In this document: positions 30,959 through 41,799 of the stretch, in pieces
Position numbering within the stretch: position 1 is the stretch's first letter
Layout: the number at the start of each line of letters is the position of its first letter
Translations under genes and position numbers: made by a program
The notes under the pieces: generated by a model
The model's database searches: none
What the model was told of the DNA's origin: nothing
What the model saw: the letters and a program-made list of their open reading frames with translations, nothing else
NCBI RefSeq assembly: GCF_010093535.1
Contig: NW_022985162.1
Location: 2,578,637-2,642,636, forward strand
Direction: 5' to 3'
DNA length: 64,000 nt
Source: Lindgomyces ingoldianus
Taxonomy: Eukaryota; Ascomycota; Dothideomycetes; Pleosporales; Lindgomycetaceae

Positions 30959-33373
30959 ATGGCGACAGCTAGGCGGCCGGATAAGCCTTCTGCGATTCTA
31001 GATAACCCAATCCCTTCCTCATCGCCTGCATTTGGCACCCCCGTCCACCCCATCCTTCCCCGCCAGACCGTCCCAATACGCGCACCGCCGGCGCTGAAGC
31101 CCGTCACAAAGCAAACAGTCCTACCCATATTGCTCCCACCGGCAACTTTACGACCGCTTGCTTTCCGAACATTCACCAAGAAGCACAATCTCACTCTCAC
31201 ATCTTCGGCTCTACAAGCATTAGCAACCTTCATTGGGAGGCAATGCGGTTCAGGATGGAGAGAAGAAGGTCTTGCAGAGAAAGTGCTTGAGGAGGTAGCG
31301 AAGACCTGGAAGAAGTGCAGTAGCCAGGTGATCGTAGAGGGCGAGGGTGAGACGCTGAGGAACATACTTAAGACGCTTGAGGGGTCTATGAGCGGAGGGA
31401 GAATAGCCCCTGGTTCGGGATTGAGCAGGCAAACAAGCTTCACTTTTGCATCTGAGCCAAGTGCGCAAAATATAGTGGGCTTCGGCGGGAGACCCGCACT
31501 CGAGAGCCAAGCCAGCTTCGGCATGTCAAATCTCGAGGCCGAGGAACAGGAAGAGGAGGAGGATGTTTTAAAGGACCCACGAGAGTGGATGAAGGTAGTA
31601 GGGGCATTTGAGCAGCCAAAGCTTTTCTACAATGTAACCCAGAAGCATTTTGAAAAGTAAGATTTCCAACTTTAAGCCTCCATCCAGCGCACTGACAAAC
31701 GTAGGTCTACGACAAAACCCTCCCTCTTCCCAGATCCGTCTCACAAAACCCATCTTTTCCGCCAACGCTATCACGTCGTTCACCAACGGATACTGCGCAA
31801 TGAGACGTTTCAGACTCCAACTTTCTCCGTCGCCCGCTCGTCCTCGTTGAATCGAACAGGCTCTATATCTACTTCTCAAACGACTACGATAACCCCTATT
31901 GCCAATTTGCTTGGAAGAAGTGGCAGTACGCATCTTCTCTTGGGCATGCTCACCGTCTCACCCACCGGCTCCCTAGCACTTTCGGATCTCACTGGCACAA
32001 TAGCTCTTGATCTCCAACACGCGCGCCCAATTCCTGAAAATGGAGCTTATTTCGTGCCAGGAATGATCGTGCTAGTGGACGGAAGCTACGAAGAAGACTA
32101 CGGCAATCTAGCTGCGGGCTCAAATTCCACGCTCGGAGGTATGAGCGGTATAGGTGGTACAGTCGGCGGAAAGTTTATCGGCTTTTCAGTCGGCCAACCA
32201 CCTTCAGAACGGCGATCCACCACCCTCGGTGGCACTGTCGAGGAGGCCGACAAAAATAGTCTTTCAGGTCCAGCATTCGGATGGACGGACTTCCTAGGCC
32301 TAGGTTCCGAGCGCGCAACTGGGTCCCGAATGTCACGCATTGCATCAAAACTTCTCTCTCCAAGCTCTCTCCACAATATTGTTGTAGCATCAGACCTCCA
32401 CCTCGATATCCCCTCCACGCTCTCATCTCTCCGCACACTACTTCGCACATACACCCCCGACCCAGCAGACCCGCATCCCGTCTATCCACTCGCCATTGTG
32501 CTGATGGGAAATTTCAGTTCAAAAGCCAGTTTGGCCGGTGTTCCCGGTGCGGCTAGTATAGAGTACAAAGAGCATTTCGACGCCCTGGCCTCTCTTCTCG
32601 CAGACTTCCCACAACTCATCGCACACACTTCGCTTGTCTTCGTTCCGGGTGACAACGATGCCTGGCCTAGCGCTTTCTCAGGTGGTGCCGCGGTGCCTTT
32701 ACCCAGAAGACCTGTTCCTAGTTTATTCACCAACCGAATAAGAAGAGTCGTTGCAGAGGCGAATAGAGAGGTCTGGGGAACCGGGAAATCGAAAGGGAAA
32801 GAAGGGGATGTGGTTTGGACAAGTAATCCCTCACGTCTCAGCTGGTTCGGCGTGAAAGGTGAAATGGCAGTGATGCGCGATGATGTCCTAGGCCGGCTCC
32901 ATCGAACTAGCATTCGGTTCTCTAAGCCGGAGAGCGGTGATGAGGAAGAAGATATGCCCGACGCGACTACGGAAGAGTGTCAAGCCCACGAGACCATGGA
33001 CCTCGATGACGCAAACCTGCCCACACAACTCAACCCGTCCCAGCACAACCAAGAGCAGCTTGATTCCGACACGCAAATCGCACGCTCCCTAACCCGCACG
33101 CTTCTCTCGCAATCCCATCTCTCGCCTTTCCCGCTGTCAGTCCGTCCACTCCATTGGGATTATGGACACACCCTAAATTTATACCCCTTGCCGACTGCAC
33201 TGGTTGTCGCAGATAAAGACGCCCCGGCCTTTGTAGCCAAGTATTGTGGTTGTACGGTTATGAATCCGGGGCCGATTGATGAGAGCGGGGGACGAGGGAG
33301 AAAGGAAGGCAGAGCAAGGTGGGTGGAGTTTGAGGTTAGGACTGGGGTTGGGGTTGTGAGATCGGAAGGATGA
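30959..33373 (+). CDS. DPB2: DNA polymerase epsilon subunit B, 788 aa, 2 exons
   Basis: Exons 30959-31656 and 31705-33373 flank a 48-bp intron (GTAAGA, branch CTGAC, acceptor CGTAG). The start MATARRPDKPS was chosen over an upstream in-frame Met (30713) because the latter would lie in the divergent promoter. Dpb2 is the essential second subunit of the leading-strand polymerase and contacts GINS/CMG. The N-terminal domain (TFTKKHNLTLTSSALQALAT) precedes a linker, an OB-fold (LLGMLTVSPTGSLALSDLTG) and the inactive calcineurin-like phosphoesterase domain (NIVVASDLHLDIPSTL; VLMGNFSSK; LVFVPGDNDAWP; LHWDYGHTLNLYPLPTALVV). The C-terminus ends in the family's F-x-Y/V-C-T-V-x-N-P-G-P strand (CGCTVMNPGPID). 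Nuclear. Confidence 0.93.
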
Positions 33374-33504
33374 TTACTTGTTGTTTAATGACTTGAATGT
33401 ACTGGGTTTTGCATGCGGGTGGAATGGGCAGGATTTAGACAGCGTAAGCCAATATATAATTAGTTCTACTTGAGCAGATCTTGCAAAGAGATCGATGAAG
33501 AGCT

Positions 33505-34286
33505 TCATCGTACCCCCTCCCTGGCCAAGATATAATAATGCGGCTCCGGGCCAGCCGTCGCCATCTCTACAATCTCGAACCCATTCGCTGAATGCAGACT
33601 CTTCCAGCCCTCGGGCGTGAATAGCATGACAGGGAGGGACTATGCGGTCTATAAACAAGGAGCTGATATCTCGGGCATAGACTGTCTAAATCGGGAATAC
33701 CTTGGCGGTCTGAGGGTAGATGGGAGGAGCCTTCAGCGGCCATGGTGCCAAACACAGGAAACCGGAGGGATTAATCCAAGTGCACAACTTGGTCGCTATG
33801 GCTTTGATTTCGGTGCGAGAGAGCGTAAACAGTGACAGTATATTAAATACAGCGTCGAAGGCATGCTAGGGAGGGGAGGAATTCCACATATCCGCGACTT
33901 CAAACTCTGCGTCTGGAACGGATCCCTTGCAACGGTCGATCATAGAGTTAAAGATGTCGATGCCGGTTGCATAAGGCCCTAAAGATGTAGGCGTAGGCGA
34001 TGGGCTTTCCTGTTCCGCAGCCGGCGTCTAGGATTCTGGAATTTGGGGCTAAGTGGGCTAGGATGCGAGTGAGGAAGGTGAGGATGGGTGGTCATTTCGG
34101 GTTTTGCGGTAGGTAGACGATAAGAAACTGGGGTTCTGGGATGGGGGATGAGGAGAGGGGATTGCGAGATTAGTATGGTATGATGCTGTTGAGAAGTGTC
34201 AGCAATAAAGGGCATGCGGCGAATAGGCTGGGAACTCTCCGTGGAAAGTCAAAGGGCGATTGAATTCGATACGAGACTGTAGACAT
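33505..34286 (-). pseudogene. SAM-dependent methyltransferase pseudogene
   Basis: Minus-strand homology is spread over changing frames. Motif I reads ILDAGCGTGKPIAYAY (34000-34035). The next frame continues ATGIDIFNSMIDRCKG and EFEVADMWN, then a stop, then VFNILSLFTLSRTEIKAIAT and GFLCLAPWPLKAPP. Another stop follows, and a third frame ends TPEGWKSLHSANGFEIVEMA to the stop at 33505. This is the order expected of a class I small-molecule methyltransferase, but it needs at least two frameshifts and two stop removals. Introns do not explain these breaks, because the frame changes occur without donor/acceptor pairs at the needed places. It is a non-functional copy unless the assembly is wrong. 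Confidence 0.75.
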
Positions 34287-34643
34287 GGTTTGTATGGATT
34301 ATATGTATATTTCTATGAGGATACTCTCAACCCGAATATCTGAGAATTGTGACAGGAAGGAGAACGCGAGGCGCGTCCTTAAGAGATGAATAGCACGTGA
34401 CGTAACTAAATTTAGCTGCCTCCAGATTGGCTAGTGTTTCATGAAGTCAATTATCCAGTTGTAAGGGGAGGTATTACCGAGGGAGATAAACCTAAGCGAA
34501 GCTTGGCGAGCATTGTTGGAAGGTGCTAAACACCAAACTCGAGCTGGGTTGAAAGGATCCAGGAGGCAGGAATTCGCCATGTTGGTCTCTCTCTAATCCT
34601 CTTCATTCCTCTTCCATCTGCTGTTCACCTTCTTCGCGTCGTA
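34287..34643. other. Intergenic between pseudogene and transporter gene
   Basis: This divergent spacer of 357 bp holds the former promoter of the methyltransferase relic and the promoter and leader of the ABC transporter. It contains a CACGTGACGT stretch (34394-34403), a possible bZIP/bHLH target. Confidence 0.4.
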
Positions 34644-37600
34644 ATGAATGAAACTACACATCTGCAGTGCTCTCCATCGGTGGATGAAGCCTTCGGACCT
34701 ATTGTAGAAGGTTGCCGTCGCGACTTCACTTTTACATTTGAGCAATACGTCTTCTCTATCTTACCTTCAGTTTTATTCCTTCTTTTCGCACCTTTACGCG
34801 TCCAGGTCCTTCGAAAGCGTGAATCGACGGTCGGCGGCAAGCCATTACGATCGCTGAAGCTCGTACGTGTTTCAAGCATCGTATGAGGCGCCTGTAGTCT
34901 GATAAGCATTACAGGTAGCCATTGGCATCTTTGCGGTTCTGCAGCTAACCACTCTGATTACGTGGGCTACAACGAACCTTCATGGCATCCGTACCCTAGC
35001 TGCCATTGCCACCAGTCTCTCCTTCCTTTCCAGCCTCGTGTTGTGCATGTTATCTTACCTCGAGCACTCCCGCTCCCTGCGCCCCTCTGCTCTCTTGAAT
35101 GCGTATCTTTTGTTCTCTCTCCTCTTCGATGCTGTCGTACTCCGCACATTATGGATGGTGGTACTCAGCTCCATAGTACGTGATCTTTTCACTGCGTCTT
35201 TTGCTCTCAAGGCCACCATGCTTTTCTTAGAAGCGAAAGAGAAACGTGGGTATTTGAAGAGGGAGGATAGACCAGGCCCAGAGGAAACCAGTGGCTTGTA
35301 TAGTCAGACCTTTGTGTGGTGGATGAATTGGATCATTAGGGAGGGCAACAGGCACGTGCTTAAACCGACGGATTTGTATCCTGTGGATGAGAACATGAAG
35401 AGCGAGGTTCTGAATGACCGTTTTTGGAGAGAGTGGAATACATGTAGGTTATTTGCTTTCTGCTAAAGGATTCGATGCGCTAATTGAAGATACTTAGCGT
35501 CTCGGACCACAAAACCAAGTTTGACCAAAGTCATTGTTCGGCTTCTTAAGTGGCCCCTGGTCATTCCTATACTTCCTCGTCTTGTCTTGCTAGGATTTAC
35601 ATTCTGCCAGCCGTTAATGGTGAGCCGTCTTTTACAGTTCCTTCAAGATGGAAATCGAAAAGAGCCTTTGAGCACTGGTTATGGCTTAATTGGCGCATAT
35701 GCTGTGGTATACTTTGGAATGAGCGTAAGAATAAAGACATCTGAACTCCTTGGAATTGGTCGAGTTGACGAATTGCAGGTTTCCAATAGCCTTTTTCTTC
35801 ACCGCAATTACAGGTGCCTAACGATGCTCCGTGGTACACTTGTCGCAGCGATATATACTAAGACGACCGAGATCAGCATCACAGCTCTTGACAACTCTTC
35901 AGCTGTGACGTTGATGAGTACTGATGTCGAACGACTGGTACGCGGTTTACGAAATATGCATAATCTGTAAGATTCTCGCATCCCCGGGCTGCTGCTCCTC
36001 TCTTAATATTTACTCAAGTTGGGCGAATATAATCCAGTTTGCTCTCGCAACTTGGCTGCTCTCAGCAAGATTGGGCTGGGCATGCGTAGCTCCGATCATT
36101 GTCACCCTTAGTATGTTTCTTTGTTTCACCTCAAGCATTGCTCGCTAAAAGCAAACAGTCACTTCTGCTCTAACGATTGGGCTCGCATTTGTTGCGAACA
36201 AGTTGCAGTTAGGCTGGATTACCAAGATCCAGAAGCGCATTGGTGGGTACTCTCCAAGCCACCAAATGTAACAGCCTTTGCTCACTAAAGTGGAAGGAAT
36301 CACATCTAACATGCTTGGGTACATGAAAGGGGTCAAGATGTCAGGACTGACTGCAAGACTCTCAACTCTAATTCAAAACCTTAGGATCAATGAGATCAAG
36401 TATGCGGAGAAGTTTTGGTCACTTGGAGCTATTTCAGCGACTTTAGGTATGTTCTCGGTCTTGAAAGTGTGATATCGTGGCTGAAAGTTTCTGTAGCCTT
36501 TATGCCCATCATGTTGTCTCCCGTTGCTACGTTTGCTTTCTATGCAGTCATTGCTGCTAAAGATGGCACAACACTAGATGCTCCAAGGCTCTTCACATCC
36601 TTAGCTCTTTTGATTCTGCTCACGCAGCCTCTTTTTGCACTGTATGGAGATATCATCGAATTCAGGACAACATTCGGCTGCGTCGAGCGAATTGAAAAGT
36701 TTTTAATCTCAGAGTCTCTCTCGGATCATCGCCTCAAGACTTTGGGAATACCTCCTACTGCGCAGCCATTGAAGGACCACTCCCTTCAAATACCAAGGCC
36801 ACCGGTCTTGCACAATGATATTGAACTTACGGAGAGCAACCAACTGAGATCCGTTGGGGAGAGAATTTATACCTCGAATGAGGCAGTACGCATCGAAAGC
36901 GGTGCCTTCGGCTGGACGAAGGATGGTCCTCCCATCTTGCAAGAGATTGATATTAGTATTCAACACTCTGATCTGACTCTTCTGATTGGCGCTATTGCTT
37001 CTGGGAAGTCTACGCTCCTCAAAGCTATCCTAGGCGAGACCCCTAGCTCCAAAGGATTTGTGTATGTATCAAAATCCGAGGCCGCATACTGCGAGCAAAC
37101 ACCCTGGCTAATTGTAAGTATTGGTTTGGGATATCGGTCTTTTCTTGCTGATGGGGCTTGCACAGAATACCTCTGTGAAGGAGAACATTGTTGGCTTCTC
37201 GAGTTTCGATCAGAATCTCTATGATACGGTAATCTATTGGTAGGTTGGAAGTACCACATTTGATGGATAAAAGTGCTTAATTTACATAGTTGCGACCTCG
37301 AACAAGACATCGCTACATTTCCTCGCAGACATGACACCAGAATTGGAAGCAAAGGTCTTTCTTTGAGTAGTGGACAAAAGCAAAGGATTGCAATTGCTCG
37401 GGCCGTGTATGCAAGAAAGGATTTTGTGGTCTTTGATGATGTCTTCAATTGTCTTGATGCTAATACCCAGCGGAACGTTTTCGATCGGCTTCTGGGTCCG
37501 AGTGGCCTCTTCAGAAAATGGAATACGACGGTGTTGATTGCTACCAATGCTGGCAAGTGGAGATTCCCCATGATTTGAGTGCTTGCTAACATGATCTAAA

Positions 37601-39977
37601 GTGGGCCTTCTGCCATTTTCGGATCGCATTATTGCTCTATCTCCAGAGGGCAAGGTTGCCGAACAAGGAACATTTCAAGAACTTAAAGCAATTGATGGCT
37701 ACGTTTCCAAATTCTGCCTGGAGCACGCAAACGAGCAAGCCACGGCGACTAAAGAAGACTCAGAAATGGACTCTTCATCAAGGCCACGTACGATCTTCCA
37801 ATCTGTACCTAATAACTCCATCATTACTACCTCAGACGACAAGCGTAGGCAACTCGGCGATTGGAAGGTATATCAGTACTACTTCGGAACCATTGGATGG
37901 GGCATGACCACAGTATTCCTTGCTTTGGCATGTGGCTGGGGCTTCTTTTCCACGTTTCCAAGTATGTCCTATGTTTGCTTTGACGAATGCTGCTCTAACT
38001 ACATGTAGCTGTTTGGTTGAAGTGGTATGCTGATGCTAACGCTTCCGAGCCAAATAAGCATACAGGGTATTATCTTGGATTGTACACTGCGCTTCAGATT
38101 GTTGGCTTAATCGATATGTGTTTGCTGACATGGTGAGCTTCCTGCGAAATTTAGATTGTTAGCTCTTGCTAAAAGCACTAGGTTCTCATTCAACATAATG
38201 GCCAAAAGGTCTGGCCTTCGATTGCACGAGTTAACTGTGAACGCGGTTATGTCGTATGTTGCCGGTGGATGTTTGAAGCGTAGCTACTAATACTTCTCTA
38301 GGGCCCCAATGTCTTTCTTCAGTAAGACTGACACTGGCTCAATTACCACGAGGTACGACCTTTCTACATTCAACTTCGATAGGAGCTGATATTTGCCCAC
38401 CAATAGGTTTAGTCAAGATATGCAACTTCTAGATGCAAACCTCCCACTTGCCGTCATGGCTGTCACCGGCGGTACGCTCTCCACAACTCTCTCACAGTGC
38501 ATCTACTGACGCCTCTCAAGGATTCCTATCCTGTGTTGGCCAGATTGGTCTCATTGCGTCAGCTGCATATTATGTTGCAAGTTGTATTCCTGTGCTTTTC
38601 GTGATATACTATTTTGTTCAGCGGTACTACCTTCGCACTTCTCGACAAATGCGTTTCCTAGACCTCGAGGAGAAAGCGCCCGTATAGTGTGTCCTGCCGT
38701 CCAATATATTGGCCAATCTGCTGACAGCACCGAAGTACGCAATTTATAGAATCTCTATCCGGGCTGGCAACCATCCGAGCCTTCGCATGGCAGAAAGCCT
38801 CCATCGCACACAACCATAATTTAGTTGATAAATCCCAGAAGCCGTTCTACCTTATGTTCATGATCCAGACCTGGCTCACTCTTGTCCTGGATCTCATCAC
38901 TACTGCCCTTGCCATTCTAGTTGTTGGCGTGGCAGTTAGGATGAGAGATACCATTTCTGTGGGCTTTACTGGAGTAAGTCTGACACAGATTATTAGCTTT
39001 ACGGCGAATTTGAAATTAGCAATTCTGTTTTGGACGCAGATGGAAACTAGTATTGGGGCAGTGGCAAGAGTGAAACAGTTTGTGGAGGAGACAGATGTTG
39101 AATATAAAGATGGGGAGATAAACGTGCCACCTCCGGACTGGCCAAGTAAGGGAAAGATTGAGATTCAGAATCTCACCGTTTCGTATGAGTATGCCGTCAC
39201 CCTCATAAATCTTCTAGCTCATGATGAGTGGTACACTCACGCGTTCCGTTTAGTACAAATGAGGACCGTAAAGCTTTAAATGAAATCACGCTCGACATTC
39301 CCGCGGGGCAAAAAGTGGCAATCGTGGGACGAACCGGAAGCGGCAAATCCACACTTGTTTCTTCTCTCTTCCGCATGGTAGAAACTAGCAGCGGCTGTAT
39401 CACTATCGACGGCATCGATCTCTCTACCATGCCCCGCGAGTACATCCGCACCAGACTTAACGTTATCGGTGAAGACCCTTACTTCCTCACAGGTAGCATT
39501 CGTCTGAATCTCGATCCTTATGCCTCCTCAACCGACATACAGCTGCGCACTGTCTTAGAGAAGGTCCAGCTCTGGGCAGTTGTTGAATCTAAAGGAGGCC
39601 TCGATGCTGAATTTTCCGATGACACTCTTTCCCACGGTCAGAAACAACTCTTCTGTCTTGCAAGAGCACTACTCAGGCCAGGGAAAGTGGTGGTATTGGA
39701 TGAAGTGACTAGTAGTGTGGATTATGAGACTGATAAGATGATGCAAAGGGTTATGAGAGAGGAGTTTGAGTGCAAAACAGTGATTGCAATTGCCCATCGG
39801 GTGGAAACTGTGACAGACTTCGATTGGGTTGTTGTACTCAGGGAGGGGAGAGTAGTTGAAGAGGGGAGTCCGGAGGAGTTATTGAAGAGGCAGGGAGGAG
39901 TTTTCAGGGATATGGTCCAGCGGAAGGGCAAGAATAAGGCAGGGAGGAAGATAGAAGAGGAGGAGTACAAATTCTAG
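34644..39977 (+). CDS. ABC-C (MRP/YOR1-type) full-size transporter, 1487 aa, 18 exons
   Basis: Exons: 34644-34862, 34915-35443, 35498-35724, 35779-35966, 36019-36110, 36159-36242, 36291-36446, 36497-37113, 37166-37239, 37290-37552, 37602-37961, 38009-38132, 38182-38253, 38302-38352, 38407-38471, 38521-38686, 38736-39188 and 39254-39977. Phases agree across all joins. Organisation is TMD0-TMD1-NBD1-TMD2-NBD2. NBD1 has Walker A AIASGKST (about residue 663), signature LSSGQKQ (about 754) and Walker B VVFDDVF. NBD2 has Walker A GRTGSGKST (about 1272), signature LSHGQKQ (about 1372) and VVVLDEV. NBD1 has Asp where NBD2 has the catalytic Glu, the usual ABC-C asymmetry. Intron 10 (37553-37601) is GC-AG. 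It probably exports drugs, conjugates or metabolites at the plasma or vacuolar membrane; the substrate is unknown. Confidence 0.92.
37553..37601 (+). other. Non-canonical GC-AG intron
   Basis: The 49-bp intron begins GCAAGT and ends CTAAAG. Using the GC donor joins ATNA to VGLLPFSDRIIAL in phase 1, restoring the H-loop region of NBD1. The nearest GT donor (four bases on) would shift the frame. Confidence 0.85.
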
Positions 39978-41799
39978 CAAGAAGATAAGAGAATGTTTAC
40001 TGTTCTAAGTACAAGGCGTGTTTTGTAGAAGTGGGTCACCTAAATAGTCCGGCAAGCAGAGCAAGATGCAGGTCTAGAAAGACATTACAGTTTTGAAAAT
40101 ATCTATTACAGTTTAGGATGCTAACTAAAGGCTTGTTTTTTTTTTTTTGAACGCTATACATTTCTGTTAGCCTCTTGCCAGAATTTATGTTGGCTTCTCT
40201 GGCTTCTCTCCTCTAACCCTTTTTACCTTCTCAGTCCTAGCAGGTGCTAGCATTAGTCACTCTTGGTGCTGCTATGTTATCCGCTCCTGTAGAGTCACCT
40301 TGAAAGGCTGAGCGCCTACATAGAGCCCGCAACACCATGTGATGTCACTGTCTGGGGTTCCATGCCATTTATTCTGGAGCCCTGATACTAAACAGGGATC
40401 AATAATTTCGTCGAATCAGTCTGTTCGCAGGGAACGATCGTTGAATGGAAGCTTCTAAACTCATAGAAATGCCCGTCGGAAGATCGGATGCGATGATCGG
40501 AAGCTTTAAGGATCGAAATATTTGACACATCAGCGAGGGCAAGATTGGGTCTGATGAAGAACACGTTGGAGAGCGATTCAATTAGGTTCTGGTCTGCGCA
40601 CTTGGGGTGTACAGCTGACTGTTTTATAATATCAAAGGAGATTGAGATGGAGGCCTCGCAGACAGATGACGGTTGTTCTGATGACTGCACGTTTTATTCG
40701 GAGTCGTTGGGTAAGACATCGTAACTGTCAGACGGGTTGGATTTGGGAGGTCTTTCAGCACAAGGTCTGCGTGCAAGCCTGTCCTCTAGTTCCAATAAAT
40801 CTTTGATGGAAGTATCAATCTGCATTTAGTTCTTTCCACTATCATTCTTTAGGAGAGCACTAACACTGTTAGTCGAGGTCGCCCATACTCTTGATCTCTA
40901 GAGATACTAATAGAAAATAGTAAAGAAGGCCATCAATCAAACTTTTTTTCTGCCGCTGTTGTCAGTCCAAATCCTTGACAGACTCCTTCCCTTTGAATAC
41001 CTGTTTGAATACGTCCCAAGCACTCATTGACTGTTTCTTCCAGAATTAAATCGATCGATTTTGCGCAGTAGATCGGAGAGAATTGAACAAGATCTACTAC
41101 TGTTCGCCGGAAAGCATTTGACATGGTCAAGTCCGGGTTATTAGTCTCGCGCCGTTCAAGAATGTGCGGCTAAAGTTGCTTCAACTAGTGCAGCGACGGC
41201 CTTCGCCTCCGGTTCCGCGGGAGAAACTGCTTCGGGCGCTTCCTTCAGAAGGTGCCGAACGTCGTTCTTGCCCTCTCTGATACTCTTGGCTGCTTTGTGG
41301 ATTCTAAAAATGGTCGTAGCTGTGATTAGTCGTTCGGTTATGGGGAGGGATTTGGACGAGAAGAGTAACCAGAATATTCAAGATTCAAGTGGATTGTATC
41401 GGTGAGCAATTTCATATACATACGCACCAAACACCGCCTTATGCTGCGTACTACTTCACCTATTCATCGTAGAAGTAGAAAATATCATTAGGCCAAGCGA
41501 TTGGACTGTACATAAGCTTTTATTGCGTCGCAAGACTAGCTAGTGAGCTCGTGTATTCGCGTTGCGCTTAATTGTGCATCATCGCATTATGAGGCAGTCT
41601 GCGTTCTAGGAATCGACTTAGACATAAGATATGATGGACAAACAATACTTGGAGGTCGAACGAAAGGGGGACGGTGGTGAGTCAAGGCACCTGGCCGGAA
41701 AAACAATTAATCCGCAGCCTGACTCACGGGCAAAACTTAAGGGTAAAATGCTGCCCCGCGTCCAAACACACTACCAGCAAAGACAGACCAATTCACACC
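39978..41799. other. Intergenic, 1.8 kb, one possible orphan exon
   Basis: Poly-T near 40138. Minus-strand frames 40690-40388 and 41130-40933 have no domain. A minus-strand segment at 41303-41156 looks like a terminal exon and is listed separately. The last 100 bp are the KRS1 promoter and leader. Confidence 0.4.
41156..41303 (-). CDS. Possible terminal exon of an unrecognised small gene
   Basis: A good branch site (GACTAATCAC) and acceptor (ATTTTTAG) stand before an open frame of 48 codons on the minus strand: IHKAAKSIREGKNDVRHLLK, then an Ala/Glu/Pro-rich helix ending VAALVEATLAAHS and a stop. The translation is amphipathic and coding-like, but I could not find a matching upstream exon with a start codon. 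It may be a relic or part of a small protein of unknown function. Confidence 0.25.

Noticed and set aside
36711..37592. Minus-strand frames up to 210 codons opposite NBD1 of the transporter
   Set aside because: Antisense of exons with conserved Walker and signature motifs on the plus strand.
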